Below are positions 6,673 through 16,100 of a stretch of 64,000 bases of DNA, piece by piece; the first letter of the stretch is position 1, and every line of letters begins with the position of its first letter. The stretch comes from an uncultured Rhizobiaceae group bacterium (lineage in GTDB: Bacteria > Pseudomonadota > Alphaproteobacteria > Rhizobiales > Rhizobiaceae). The translations under genes were made by a program, and so were the position numbers. The notes under the pieces are model-generated. The model saw only the letters and a program-made list of their open reading frames with translations, was not told the origin of the DNA and did no database searches. Location: contig CALGMR010000002.1 of NCBI GenBank assembly GCA_937958815.1, positions 241,439 to 305,438 of the forward strand, read 5' to 3'.

Positions 6673-8253
6673 TTAGGTTTCAACTTGATTCAACATCTGC
6701 TCCTGAACAGATTTCCGGTCTAACTTGCCCCTAGAGGTTTTGGCAAGGCTATCAACGATCCAGATCAATGTAGGCACCGCCTCTTTGTGAATTTGAGTGC
6801 GACACCAAGACTGCAGGGCGGCGGCACTAAGTTCGGTCTCTTTATTCAAAACAACCGCTGCTGCCACGACTTCACCTGAAATGGGGTCAGGAGCAGCAAA
6901 TGAACAGGCCTCTGAAACATCAGGATGGCGTTCCAGCAATTGATCAACTTCCTCAATTGAAACTTTGATACCCGCACAATTGATTTGGTTTTTAAGTCGG
7001 CCAACGATACGGAGTTGTCCTTTTGCATCCAATTTCCCAAGATCACCTGTTAGAAACCATCCATCGCGAAACGTGTTTTGAGTGTCTTTTTCGTTTCCAA
7101 GATATCCCGTCATAACCGAAGGACTCTTAATCAGAATTTCACCCAATTCGTCGGGTTCGGGAGTGGTGCTTATTGTTCCATTATCAAGCAGAATTGCAAA
7201 TTGGCCACCCCATGGTCGTCCGACTGAACCAGTAACAAAGTCGGCTTCAGTACCAGAAATTCCAGATATCCAGTTTGAGGTTTCTGTCATCCCATACATG
7301 TTGAATGTTTCTGCCGCACCTCCCCACTTGTCAATTGCGCGCCATAGATCAGAAGAAACGGGTTCTGAGCCAAAATGTATTCGTTGCAGGCAATCTGTTT
7401 TGGGGGGTGGGGAAAGTTTGAGCGCCATTCGCCACAGTGAAGGAACCGATGACAGAAACGTAATCTCCAATTCGTCAATCAATGATCCCAACTTTGAAAT
7501 TCCATCAATGTCTTTCGTGGCTCCTAAATGAACTGTTCCACCCGCAAACAATGCGGTGAGGGTGTTTCCAATCAGTCCGTGCCCAAAATGCAAGGGCAAC
7601 AAAACAAGTGTCTTACTGAGCGTAGAAGTGCCGATGTTTGAAATGTTTAGATCCATGCGGTTGAGAAACGCAGTCTCTGAGATGGCAACGCGCTTAGGTG
7701 TTCCAGAAGTTCCAGACGTCACAAGAACCAACAAAGTGCTTTGGTCAATGGTTGCACTTGAGATCAATGTATCTTTTGCGGGGTGGGTCGACGGCGAATT
7801 GGTGTAGACCTTACCGTCGATTAGGATCAAAGAGGGAGCGAGAGCATCCGCTTGATGATCAATCTCGTTCGTTTTGTAGGTCGAGGAAATTGGAACCGCA
7901 GTGGCGCCTAAACTCCAAACCGCCAGTATGTTAAGCAACATTTCCGTTGAGTTTTCATTGCTTAAAATGACATGGCTGTTGGAAGCCGCTCCCCATGCCA
8001 GAAATTTCTCAGAGCGCGTCCCAATCTCTTTTGTAAGAGTTGCATCCGTCCAAATTTGACGCGTATTAACGTCCACAATCTTTGCAGTGGAAGGTATTTT
8101 ATCAATAATATTAAACTGTTTTGCCACAAATTGGATCACATAATTGCTTAAAGAGTGAGCTTTAATGATATGAAAAAACTTTTCAATTCGCCATTGCTCA
8201 TGTTCATAGGGTGAGACTGGTTCTAGGGTGCAATGTGCTAAAGCTATTGTCAC
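6673..8253 (-). CDS. Class I adenylate-forming acyl/amino-acyl ligase
   Basis: A 526-residue ANL-superfamily enzyme with all core motifs: the phosphate loop LVTSGTSGTPKRV, the aromatic motif FNMYGMTETS, the hinge region DGWFLTGDLG with GRLKNQINCAGIKVS, and the C-terminal catalytic lysine in KTSRGKLDR. It adenylates a carboxylate and passes it to a thiol, most simply to the carrier protein two genes downstream. It has no fused carrier or condensation domain. It is the first gene of the minus-strand operon that ends with the S74-fused peptide. The substrate cannot be read from the sequence. Confidence 0.9.
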   Translation of the reverse strand: MTIALAHCTLEPVSPYEHEQWRIEKFFHIIKAHSLSNYVIQFVAKQFNIIDKIPSTAKIVDVNTRQIWTDATLTKEIGTRSEKFLAWGAASNSHVILSNENSTEMLLNILAVWSLGATAVPISSTYKTNEIDHQADALAPSLILIDGKVYTNSPSTHPAKDTLISSATIDQSTLLVLVTSGTSGTPKRVAISETAFLNRMDLNISNIGTSTLSKTLVLLPLHFGHGLIGNTLTALFAGGTVHLGATKDIDGISKLGSLIDELEITFLSSVPSLWRMALKLSPPPKTDCLQRIHFGSEPVSSDLWRAIDKWGGAAETFNMYGMTETSNWISGISGTEADFVTGSVGRPWGGQFAILLDNGTISTTPEPDELGEILIKSPSVMTGYLGNEKDTQNTFRDGWFLTGDLGKLDAKGQLRIVGRLKNQINCAGIKVSIEEVDQLLERHPDVSEACSFAAPDPISGEVVAAAVVLNKETELSAAALQSWCRTQIHKEAVPTLIWIVDSLAKTSRGKLDRKSVQEQMLNQVET

Positions 8254-8352
8254 TTCTGTTTAGTTCAAAAAACTTGGTATCATTTTCTGTTCTCCACCAG
8301 CGCCTAATGGAAGGATTGGACGGATTGCATGTTAGAAAGATGTGCCAAAAGA

Positions 8353-8869
8353 TTATGACTCCCACAAGGCACTTAAAGACTGCTTCCGGCATTGGATGAA
8401 ACCTGTTGTGATTGATAAAGCTTTAATCACTTGTCCGCCATGGTATGCCCCACCTGAATAGTCCAGTTGGAATGTTAATTCATGATTGGCCTTTCGTGCA
8501 AATGGATGATTGGTTCCAGTGCTGAAGCTCTCGCTGGTCTTGATACCGAGAAGACAAGCTAATCGCGCTACTCGTATGGGGCAGCACGTCTCGCCTCGGT
8601 TGACCAGGTCATCATGCAGCTTGCGGTGGCCGTAGACCTTGTCGCTATCATACCAAGCAGATTTGATAAGCGTGGGCTGATGTTCATCTCCACGCGCCCG
8701 TTTGCTCAGTGGGTTCTTCAACCACGCATTAAACCCGCTGGGATGGATGCGAAGGCAACGACACATCGTGCGCACCGAAAACGACGGACGATGCTGGACC
8801 ACAAACGCGTTCAACAATCTGATGTACCGTATCATGTTTGAAATCGTCACTAAATTTTGGTCTGCCCAT
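8353..8869 (-). pseudogene. IS3-family transposase relic (orfA start fused by deletion to orfB)
   Basis: The minus strand begins with MGRPKFSDDFKHDTVHQIV, an IS3-type OrfA start at 8869. The sequence then slips frame into RPSFSVRTMCRCLRIHPSGF and VYGHRKLHDDLVNRGE, which are N-terminal OrfB segments. The end of OrfA and the whole DDE catalytic part of OrfB are missing, and the downstream residues (after about GIKTSES) no longer look like IS3. This is an internally deleted relic that separates the peptide cluster from the transporter regulon. No terminal inverted repeats were recognised. Confidence 0.75.
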
Positions 8870-8984
8870 AATGGCCTCCTTGCCTCAAAACTAGGAAAGA
8901 AGGTGTCTACAAATCTAGGCGCAATTCAATTTTGGATTAGAAAGAAGATTTACTTCTTTGGTCTGAATTTGAAGAGAAGTGGAC

Positions 8985-9002
8985 ATCACCCGAAAGGGTG
9001 AT
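8985..9002. promoter_or_regulatory. 18-bp palindromic operator upstream of the MFS gene
   Basis: Perfect inverted repeat ATCACCC-GAAA-GGGTGAT. The same arms and 4-base spacing recur at 12818-12835 and 12977-12994. It ends 62 bp before the transporter start, a promoter-proximal position. The probable ligand is the LuxR-type regulator encoded at 12127-12756. Confidence 0.7.
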
Positions 9003-9064
9003 CCACAATCATCAACTTGAACTTTAAACCAGACAGTAACAGTTTCAGTTTCGGAAATGGCTTA

Positions 9065-10363
9065 ATGAAAACAGAAGACGATCACGGTGAGCGCTCGTTG
9101 AGTTTGGTGCAGGGTGCTCTATACGGCGCAATCACCATGCCCATCGCTATGGGTGGCCTCGTTTTGGTGCTGTTTTTGCCAACCCATTATGCCGTTGAAC
9201 TTGGTATCGGCTTATCCGCAGTGGGCCTTGTTATCGGGCTTGGCCGTATAGTCGATGTGGTGACAGATCCTCTCATTGGCCGCTGGAGCGATAACACGCG
9301 ATCTCGGTTCGGGCCGCGCCGATCCTGGATGTTGATTTCATTGCTGCCCTATCTGCTTGCGGTATGGTTCTTTTTTCTGCCACCCGAAGGGGCGGGGCTG
9401 CTTTACTTGGTGTTTGCTAGTTCAGCATATTTTTTGTTCTTCACCGCATTTGATGTGCCATATTCTTCCATTGGCCTCGAAGTTTCGCCTAATCGTCACG
9501 AACGAACTGACATTGCCAGTCTCCGTGCGCTCTTTCAGGTGATCGGTGCTTTATTGGCAGCAGTGTTACCTGTTGCTTTGAAGGTCTCGGGTTTTGACGC
9601 GCTATCGGCCATCGCCATAACAATGATAGGGCTGGCACTCATAACCGTGGGCTTGTTCTGGTTCTTTGTGCCAGTTCACCACCGTGTTGCAAGCGTGCCG
9701 AGGGTCGGTATCCTTGAAGCGCTGAAGTTGGCCTTCCGTGAACCGGGTTACCGCACTCTTATTGTTGTTTTTATGGTTATTCAGATATCCAACGCTTTTC
9801 CTGCAGCGCTGACAGTGCTGTTCGTTACTCAGGTCATTCAAACGCCCGCTTTGATAAACCCGGCGCTGTTGTTGTTGATCGCTTCCTCGGCTTTGTTCTT
9901 GCCTCTGTGGATTGTTCTATCGCGTTATATCGGTAAACGCCGCACTTGGATGGTTTCTATTGTGATATGTTGTGCGGCCTTAGCTGTGGTGCCAACCTTG
10001 GGCGCTGGCAACACGACGGCTTTCCTGATTGTTTGTGCCTGCTTGGGTGCTGCTTTCGGTTGCGACACCATTATGCCAACATCGATGCTGGCAGACATTG
10101 TATACCGAACAGAACAGCGGGGAAATGAGCGGTTGGGAGGAACCTTTCTAGCGGCTAAGAACTCGGTGTCGAAACTGGCTTTTGTGGCGCCCTTATTGGT
10201 CGCGTTTCCTATTCTTGATTTAGTAGGATTTGACGTTGGCAAGAGGAACGATCAATCCATTTTGGTGTGGCTCAGTGTATTCTTCGCAGTTGTGCCCATT
10301 GCTTTTCGTCTCATCGCCCTGTTTGTCTTGCAACGTGCTGGTCGCGCTTCTTATGACTCCTGA
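9065..10363 (+). CDS. MFS transporter, GPH (glycoside-pentoside-hexuronide)-like
   Basis: A 432-residue protein with about 12 hydrophobic segments. The GPH/MFS loop signature GRIVDVVTDPLIGRWSDNTR follows the second helix, then SRFGPRRSWM. GPH transporters are cation symporters for sugars or related solutes. The start at ATG 9065 (GGAAAT upstream) is preferred to TTG 9017, because it places the palindromic operator at the same distance (about 62 bp) as in the response-regulator promoter. The stop overlaps the histidine-kinase start by 11 bp, so the kinase probably responds to the transported solute or to the transport activity. Confidence 0.88.
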   Translation: MKTEDDHGERSLSLVQGALYGAITMPIAMGGLVLVLFLPTHYAVELGIGLSAVGLVIGLGRIVDVVTDPLIGRWSDNTRSRFGPRRSWMLISLLPYLLAVWFFFLPPEGAGLLYLVFASSAYFLFFTAFDVPYSSIGLEVSPNRHERTDIASLRALFQVIGALLAAVLPVALKVSGFDALSAIAITMIGLALITVGLFWFFVPVHHRVASVPRVGILEALKLAFREPGYRTLIVVFMVIQISNAFPAALTVLFVTQVIQTPALINPALLLLIASSALFLPLWIVLSRYIGKRRTWMVSIVICCAALAVVPTLGAGNTTAFLIVCACLGAAFGCDTIMPTSMLADIVYRTEQRGNERLGGTFLAAKNSVSKLAFVAPLLVAFPILDLVGFDVGKRNDQSILVWLSVFFAVVPIAFRLIALFVLQRAGRASYDS

Positions 10364-12188
10364 TCCGACTGAAATCACGCCGCATGAATTGCTTGACCTG
10401 CGTGTGGAGCAGGCGAAACTGTTGCGCGCCAATGCACGAAGCTCAGCAATTGCAGTTTTGGTTTTGATTGGCAACTGCACAGTGCTTTTGCTGTTGTCTG
10501 GCCATGGCTGGCCAGTTTTGATCTGGGCGGCATCTGCGCTGTTGATGGTTGCGACCACCATTTTTTATGCGCGATCTTTTAAGGGGAGTGAATTAACTCA
10601 AAGCACCACCCCAGCTTACCTTCGTGGACATAATGTGATCACCTCAATCACCGGCTTAGTGTGGTCATTTGGTCCTATCTTTTTGATCGATCAAGCAAGT
10701 CTTTTCAGTGTGATTATTTGTGCTCTCTTGCCGTTGTCGATCACACTCGGTGGTTTATTCCCTTCTTCGATTTATCGGCCGGCATTTGTTGCGCTGGGCG
10801 TAACGGCACTTTTGCCGTTTGGGTTCTTTCTTATTTTTACTGGTGCTCTCCCTATTAAATTTTTTGGCTTGGGGGTGCTCATATATTTTGGCTTTGGCAT
10901 GTTTAGCAGCGTGAAAACTGAACTTGCCATGCATGATACCCTGCGTGCACGTTTGCGAAACGCTAGTTTTGCAGAGATCGAGCAGAAGAACGAACAAGTG
11001 GAACTTCTGTTGGAAGAAAATGCCCGCTTTGTCGCAGCTGTGAGTCACGACCTCAATCAACCCGTCATAGCCGCCGGAAACTTCATCTCGCTGTTACGCC
11101 AAACGAACTTAACGCCTGAACAAAGTGATCTGGTCGATAAGTTGGATCTGACCCGTCAAAGTCAGGAAACGCTTTTTGCGGAACTGCTGGAGCACAGTGC
11201 GAACACGAAAAATGAAATTACCCCGATCTTTAAAGATTTGTATTTGAGTGAGGTTCTAGCACCAATCGTGTATGAATTTGAAACCGTGGCGAAGGGCAGG
11301 GGTCTAGCGTTCACTGTGGAGATTGGTGACCAGTGTGTGCACAGTGACCAAACCGCGCTGTCACGTATCATGCGCAACATATTGTCGAATGCTATGAATT
11401 ACACGCCGAGCGGTGGTCAGGTCATACTGAGAACTCTCGCTGATGAAGACTGCACACGAATTTGCATCATTGACGATGGGCCCGGTATTCCAGAAAACGA
11501 ACAAAAAAGGGTCTTTGAAGAACGGGTTCGCCTCGATAATGGCAAGCATCGTTCAGGCCAGGGTTTGGGCCTACACATAAGCCGCAAGCTTGCCAGCGCG
11601 ATTGGCAGTCATTTGAACTTGAAATCGCAACTTGGAGTTGGAACCGAAGTTACGATCACACTGGATAAGTCCTGCACGGTGCGAAACAAACAGTTGCATT
11701 CGGTGTTAGTGATTGGGCCGACGCGGCACAAATTATACGGAGAGTGGGTACCCTTGCTTTCTGGTTGGAAAATGCCTGCTATGGTTGCCGAGAACGTGGA
11801 GGAGGCTGCGACTATGATCACAGTTTTGAAACATGCTCCAGAAATTATTATCCTGTGTGAGACGTCAGTCCCGAAGGGCTCTTCGCCACGACGCGAGGTG
11901 GATGCACTTGTCGGGAAATTTGAGCAAAAACCTATGATCTATCTGAATGCTACGCCAGAGAATGCTAGGCTGATCGCGAAGGATCTGCGTTCAGCTGGAT
12001 ATGACGTAATGCAGCGACCGGACACACAAAACACATCGGAACTTAAAAATGCTCTTCGATCGGCAATCGAAGATCTGTATCCATGTGAAAACAGTTTAAA
12101 CGAACATCAATCAATCGGCGCTCGACCTAATGGATGTTTACAAAGCCCAGCGCTGAAGCCTTTTGAACGCACTCAACACGATTGTTAA
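10353..12188 (+). CDS. Hybrid sensor histidine kinase with degenerate C-terminal receiver
   Basis: A 611-residue protein. The N-terminal ~200 residues form about six membrane helices without a recognisable periplasmic sensor. A HisKA domain follows, with H-box AVSHDLNQP (His232). The ATPase boxes are IMRNILSNAMNYTPSGG (N), IDDGPGIPENE (G1) and GQGLGLHISRKLASAIG (G2). The last ~120 residues fold like a receiver, but the phosphoacceptor strand reads EIIILCETSVP, with Cys in place of Asp, so it should not accept phosphate. The start overlaps the MFS stop by 11 bp. The 3' end overlaps the oppositely oriented response regulator by 62 bp. Confidence 0.9.
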   Translation: MTPDPTEITPHELLDLRVEQAKLLRANARSSAIAVLVLIGNCTVLLLLSGHGWPVLIWAASALLMVATTIFYARSFKGSELTQSTTPAYLRGHNVITSITGLVWSFGPIFLIDQASLFSVIICALLPLSITLGGLFPSSIYRPAFVALGVTALLPFGFFLIFTGALPIKFFGLGVLIYFGFGMFSSVKTELAMHDTLRARLRNASFAEIEQKNEQVELLLEENARFVAAVSHDLNQPVIAAGNFISLLRQTNLTPEQSDLVDKLDLTRQSQETLFAELLEHSANTKNEITPIFKDLYLSEVLAPIVYEFETVAKGRGLAFTVEIGDQCVHSDQTALSRIMRNILSNAMNYTPSGGQVILRTLADEDCTRICIIDDGPGIPENEQKRVFEERVRLDNGKHRSGQGLGLHISRKLASAIGSHLNLKSQLGVGTEVTITLDKSCTVRNKQLHSVLVIGPTRHKLYGEWVPLLSGWKMPAMVAENVEEAATMITVLKHAPEIIILCETSVPKGSSPRREVDALVGKFEQKPMIYLNATPENARLIAKDLRSAGYDVMQRPDTQNTSELKNALRSAIEDLYPCENSLNEHQSIGARPNGCLQSPALKPFERTQHDC

Positions 12189-12756
12189 CTTCAAGCGTCT
12201 GAAATATTTTCTTCAAATGGGTTTTGACAGTGTTTTCGCTGATCTCAAGTTCTGCCGAGATATCTTTGTTGCTGGCGCCCGTAGAAACAAGCCTGACAAT
12301 TTCAATTTGCCTTGGCGCAAGGTTGATATGCATGGCAGGGGCAGGGGCAGGGGCTTTGCGCGCGGGACGAAGCCCCATCAATTCGTGGATCGCTTGTGAA
12401 AGCTCTTCAAAATCGTCGCCCTTGTGTACAAATCTATTGGCGCCAGCCGAAAAAGTTTCACTGTCGGAGAGCGCGTTGTCCACGCCAGACACAATTATGA
12501 CGGGGGTCGACAGGCCTTTGCCACGAAGAACTTCGACCAGCATGAGACCATTCATCTTTTCCATGCCGAGATCCGTTATAATCAGATCGAAGGATATGCC
12601 CTCTTCGATGTTTTGCAAAAGAGAAAAACCATCCTGAAAGGCTACGGTCGTAAAATTGGAATCAATTGTTCCAATCAGTTGCGTAAGGCCAGCTAAAACC
12701 AGCGCGTGATCGTCCACCACAGCGATACGCTTCGATCTCGTATTTACGTCATACAT
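12127..12756 (-). CDS. NarL/LuxR-family response regulator
   Basis: A 209-residue two-domain regulator. The receiver has the acidic pair in IAVVDDHALV and phosphoacceptor Asp62 in DLIITDLGMEKMNG. The DNA-binding domain is a LuxR helix-turn-helix, LAPRQIEIVRLVSTGASNKD followed by ISENTVKTHLKKIFQ. An Ala/Pro linker (RKAPAPAPA) joins them. The ATG at 12756 has GGGAAGAAA upstream; the longer frame to 12822 would run into the operator. It is encoded opposite the kinase, shares a 62-bp tail overlap with it, and is its likely phosphorelay partner. One palindromic operator lies in its own promoter, suggesting autoregulation. Confidence 0.92.
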   Translation of the reverse strand: MYDVNTRSKRIAVVDDHALVLAGLTQLIGTIDSNFTTVAFQDGFSLLQNIEEGISFDLIITDLGMEKMNGLMLVEVLRGKGLSTPVIIVSGVDNALSDSETFSAGANRFVHKGDDFEELSQAIHELMGLRPARKAPAPAPAMHINLAPRQIEIVRLVSTGASNKDISAELEISENTVKTHLKKIFQTLEVNNRVECVQKASALGFVNIH

Positions 12757-12817
12757 AATTTTCTTCCCGCCAGTTCCTACCCAATACCATTTATTTGCAA
12801 CCTGTTCAAACGATGCA

Positions 12818-12835
12818 ATCACCCGAATGGGTGAT
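12818..12835. promoter_or_regulatory. 18-bp palindromic operator upstream of the response regulator
   Basis: Perfect palindrome ATCACCC-GAAT-GGGTGAT, with the same arms as the site at 8985-9002. It lies 62 bp upstream of the regulator ATG (12756, minus strand), so it is well placed for autoregulation. Confidence 0.7.
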
Positions 12836-13158
12836 AAGTCGTCCTAATTATTCCCGAGTGATTTCAAGCAATTCTGCAGGATTCGTGGTCATTTTCGGAT
12901 TATAATATGAGATTTTGCCCATGATCGATTAAGCATATTCAAAAAGTCTGAATATTGGGTACAAAACTACCCCCGCACCACCCGTTCGGGTGATTGCTCT
13001 GTTTGTTGATACCTTTATTTTCCAGACCTGAAGCGGATTGAGTCTGTTTCACAGAACAATTTCTACGATGGGGTGCGGCCGACCAAAGGCCGTATCGTTG
13101 ATGTTGTTCTGCTTGCTCTGATTTTGCAGCGCTATTTTTTTAGGCGGGAAAACACATA
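12836..13158. promoter_or_regulatory. Divergent promoter region between response regulator and autotransporter
   Basis: This 323-bp noncoding stretch separates two divergent genes. It holds the third palindrome (12977-12994), a possible half-site CCCGAGTGAT near 12853, and AT-rich sequence (ATTATAATATGAG near 12900) that could serve as a promoter. No ORF or RNA gene was recognised. Confidence 0.55.
12977..12994. promoter_or_regulatory. 18-bp palindromic operator upstream of the autotransporter
   Basis: ACCACCC-GTTC-GGGTGAT: one mismatch from the perfect arms of the two other copies, same 4-base spacing. It lies 165 bp upstream of the autotransporter ATG. Confidence 0.65.
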
Positions 13159-16100
13159 ATGACGATTTTAAAAAATTGCTACTTCAAGCTTGCACGTTGG
13201 GGTGCCGATGCATGTTTGAAAGCCAAAAAGCAGGTCAGCAGCATTCTTTGCGATAGCTCAATCGCCTACAATAAGGGCAAAAGGATTTTAGCGCTGGGTG
13301 TAATTGGCGTGAGCACCGCATTAGCAGCACCCGCCCAAGCTCTTGATGGTCATTTTACTTTGAACCGCGATTTTGGTAGCTGCACAGTTTCTATAGCAAG
13401 CACTTTTGCCTTTTCAACGATGACAATGTCTATGGACAGGGGGCTCACTTTAAGATCCGGCGGTAGTTTTTGGTCTTCTGGCAATTATGTAGCACTCACT
13501 AGTTCTGATTTTACCGCGCATAGACTTCAGTTTTGCGTGCCTGGTAGTTCAGCTTCTGAATTCAATATTACCTACAATAATGGTGCGGAAACAAATTCTA
13601 CACGTGCGCGGGATGACGGTTTGGGGTTGACCTTCACATTCCGTGGTAGCACCTATGATTACCGCCTAATTGGTGTCACCGGCACAATTGCTACTGCGAC
13701 TGAAAACACTGTCGATTTCCCGGCACCGCTCGCGCCTGAATTAGATGTTTCTAGCGCAGCAGGAGCGGATATTCTTGATGGCAGTACCTTCGCAAATACC
13801 GGCACCGGCACCGACTTTGGTCACGTTGATATTGGCGGCAGTAATACATCTCAGTTCCGGGTCACCAATAGTGGCACTGGGGTGTTGACCTTTGGAGCCG
13901 ATGCCGTTGCCATTTCCGGTGTTCATACCCGTGATTTTTCAATTACGACTGATCTCCCCGACAATGGTACATTAGCTGCCGGAGCTACTGCCAGTTTCGC
14001 CATTCAATTTAGTCCCACGAGAACTGGGTTCAGGCGTGCAACCGTGGAGATTGGTAGCGATGATGCTGATGAAAACCCATACACTTTCAACCTCATAGGC
14101 TTTGGCGTTGTACCGAGGGTAACAAGTTTAGATACGCCGCGTGAAAGAACTCATAAAGCGGGCGAGAATTTAGAATTCAGTCTTGAGCTTAATCAGGATG
14201 TAGTCGTTGATACGAGCGGCAATGTGCCAAGCATTGATTTGACAATTGGTTCCGTTACCCGTCAGGCAAGCTTTACGGGCGGAAGTGGCTCCAACCGACT
14301 CAGTTTCGCATATCAGGTTCAATCGGGTGATCTCGATACTGATGGTATTACGATTAACGCGGTGAATTTGAATGGTTCAACCATAAGAAACAGTGCTGGG
14401 GTTGATGCAACATTAAGTGGATTGACGTCTATCTTCGCCTCAACTCCGACCATTTTGGTTGATGGAGTGGTGCCGGATATTCTCTCTATCGTTCGTAAAA
14501 CACCCGCGGAAGCCACAACCGACGCTGACAGTCTAGTGTTCACGATTAACTTCTCAGAGAATGTTACAGGTGTTGGAGCTGATGATTTTTTCGTAACGGG
14601 CACCACCACCGCTACTGCGACATCGGTTGTTGGCTCTGGCTCATCATATGACGTTACTGTTTCAGGCGGAGACCTCATCTCCTTTGAAGGCTTCGTCAGT
14701 TTGGGGGTAGATGACCGAGGTAACAATATTCAGGACGATGCTGGCAATGCTTTAAATACGCTGTCAGATTTCACAAACGAAGGCTACACGCTAAATAACG
14801 TGTCGCCACAAACAATCAGTTTTCCACCGCCACCGCCACCCGCGTTGATATATGGTGATGTTCGGCATATTTCCGCGACATCAGATTCTGGTCTGCCGGT
14901 GACACTTTCAACACCCTCCAGCACCATATGTGAAGTTAATGGCTCGCAAGTTCGGGCGATTGGTGCTGGCATTTGTGTGCTAAGGGCAAATCAAGCTGGC
15001 AATGCGAGCTTTAGTGCAGCGGCACAAGTTACTTTCAATCTGGGCATCGGCACGCGTGACATCACAGTCACGCCAAACACGCAATCGAAAAACTACGGTG
15101 ACACTTTAACACTGGACAACACCGCTTTTTCTATCACGTCAGGAAGTCTTTTATCCGGCGAAAGCATTGACACTGTTGCACTGGCTTCAGCGGGTGATGT
15201 GCATTCAGATGCAACGGCCAATGCAGCCACATATGCCAACAGCATTATCACAAGGGGTGTTGGCACCAGCAGTGGTGGTTTTAACGCAGCAAATTATAAT
15301 ATCACATTCGGCCAAGGCGATTTCGTCGTCAACAGGAGACCGATCACGGTGAGTGCGACTGCTCAATCCAAATCCTATGGCGATATGCTGACCTTGGATA
15401 ACACAGCGGTGAGCGTTAGCCCTGCACTGCCAAATGGCGAGGGCATTGCCAGCGTTACAATGAGTTCTGCTACTGGCGTGGATGCAAGTGCAGTTGCTGA
15501 TGTCGCCACCTTTTCTAATGAGATTGTCATTTCAGGTCCTGTTTCGGGCATAGGAAGCAGCTTCCTTGAAAGCAACTATGACATCACATTTGTTCCGGGT
15601 GATTTGGTCGTCAACAAGCAACCAATTACCCTCACTGCCAGCACCCAATCCAAAGCCTATGGCGATGCGCTTTCTCTGGATGGCTCGGCATTCACGGTGA
15701 CGAGCGGATCTCTCGTCAATGGTGAAACGATTGACACGGTTGCTTTATTGTCTGCCTCTTCAATTCATAGGGATACCGGTGCTCACGCTGCCACCTACGC
15801 TAATAATATCCGCATTTTGGGCATTGCAACCAGTTCAAATGGTTTTAATGAAAACAATTACGACATCCAGTATGGAACCGGCGATCTGGAGGTCAAAAAG
15901 CGACCGATTACGATAACCGCAAACACGCAACAAAAAGAGTTTGGGGCTTCTTATAGTATATCACCGAATGTCTTCACTATTCTCGATAAAGACGGTGATG
16001 CTACTTTGCCCAATCGTGATCGTATTGTTGCAATCAGAACAGTTTCAACCGGAGGATTCGGTAGGGACAGAAATGCCACTGTTGGGATAAAAGCGGGCGA

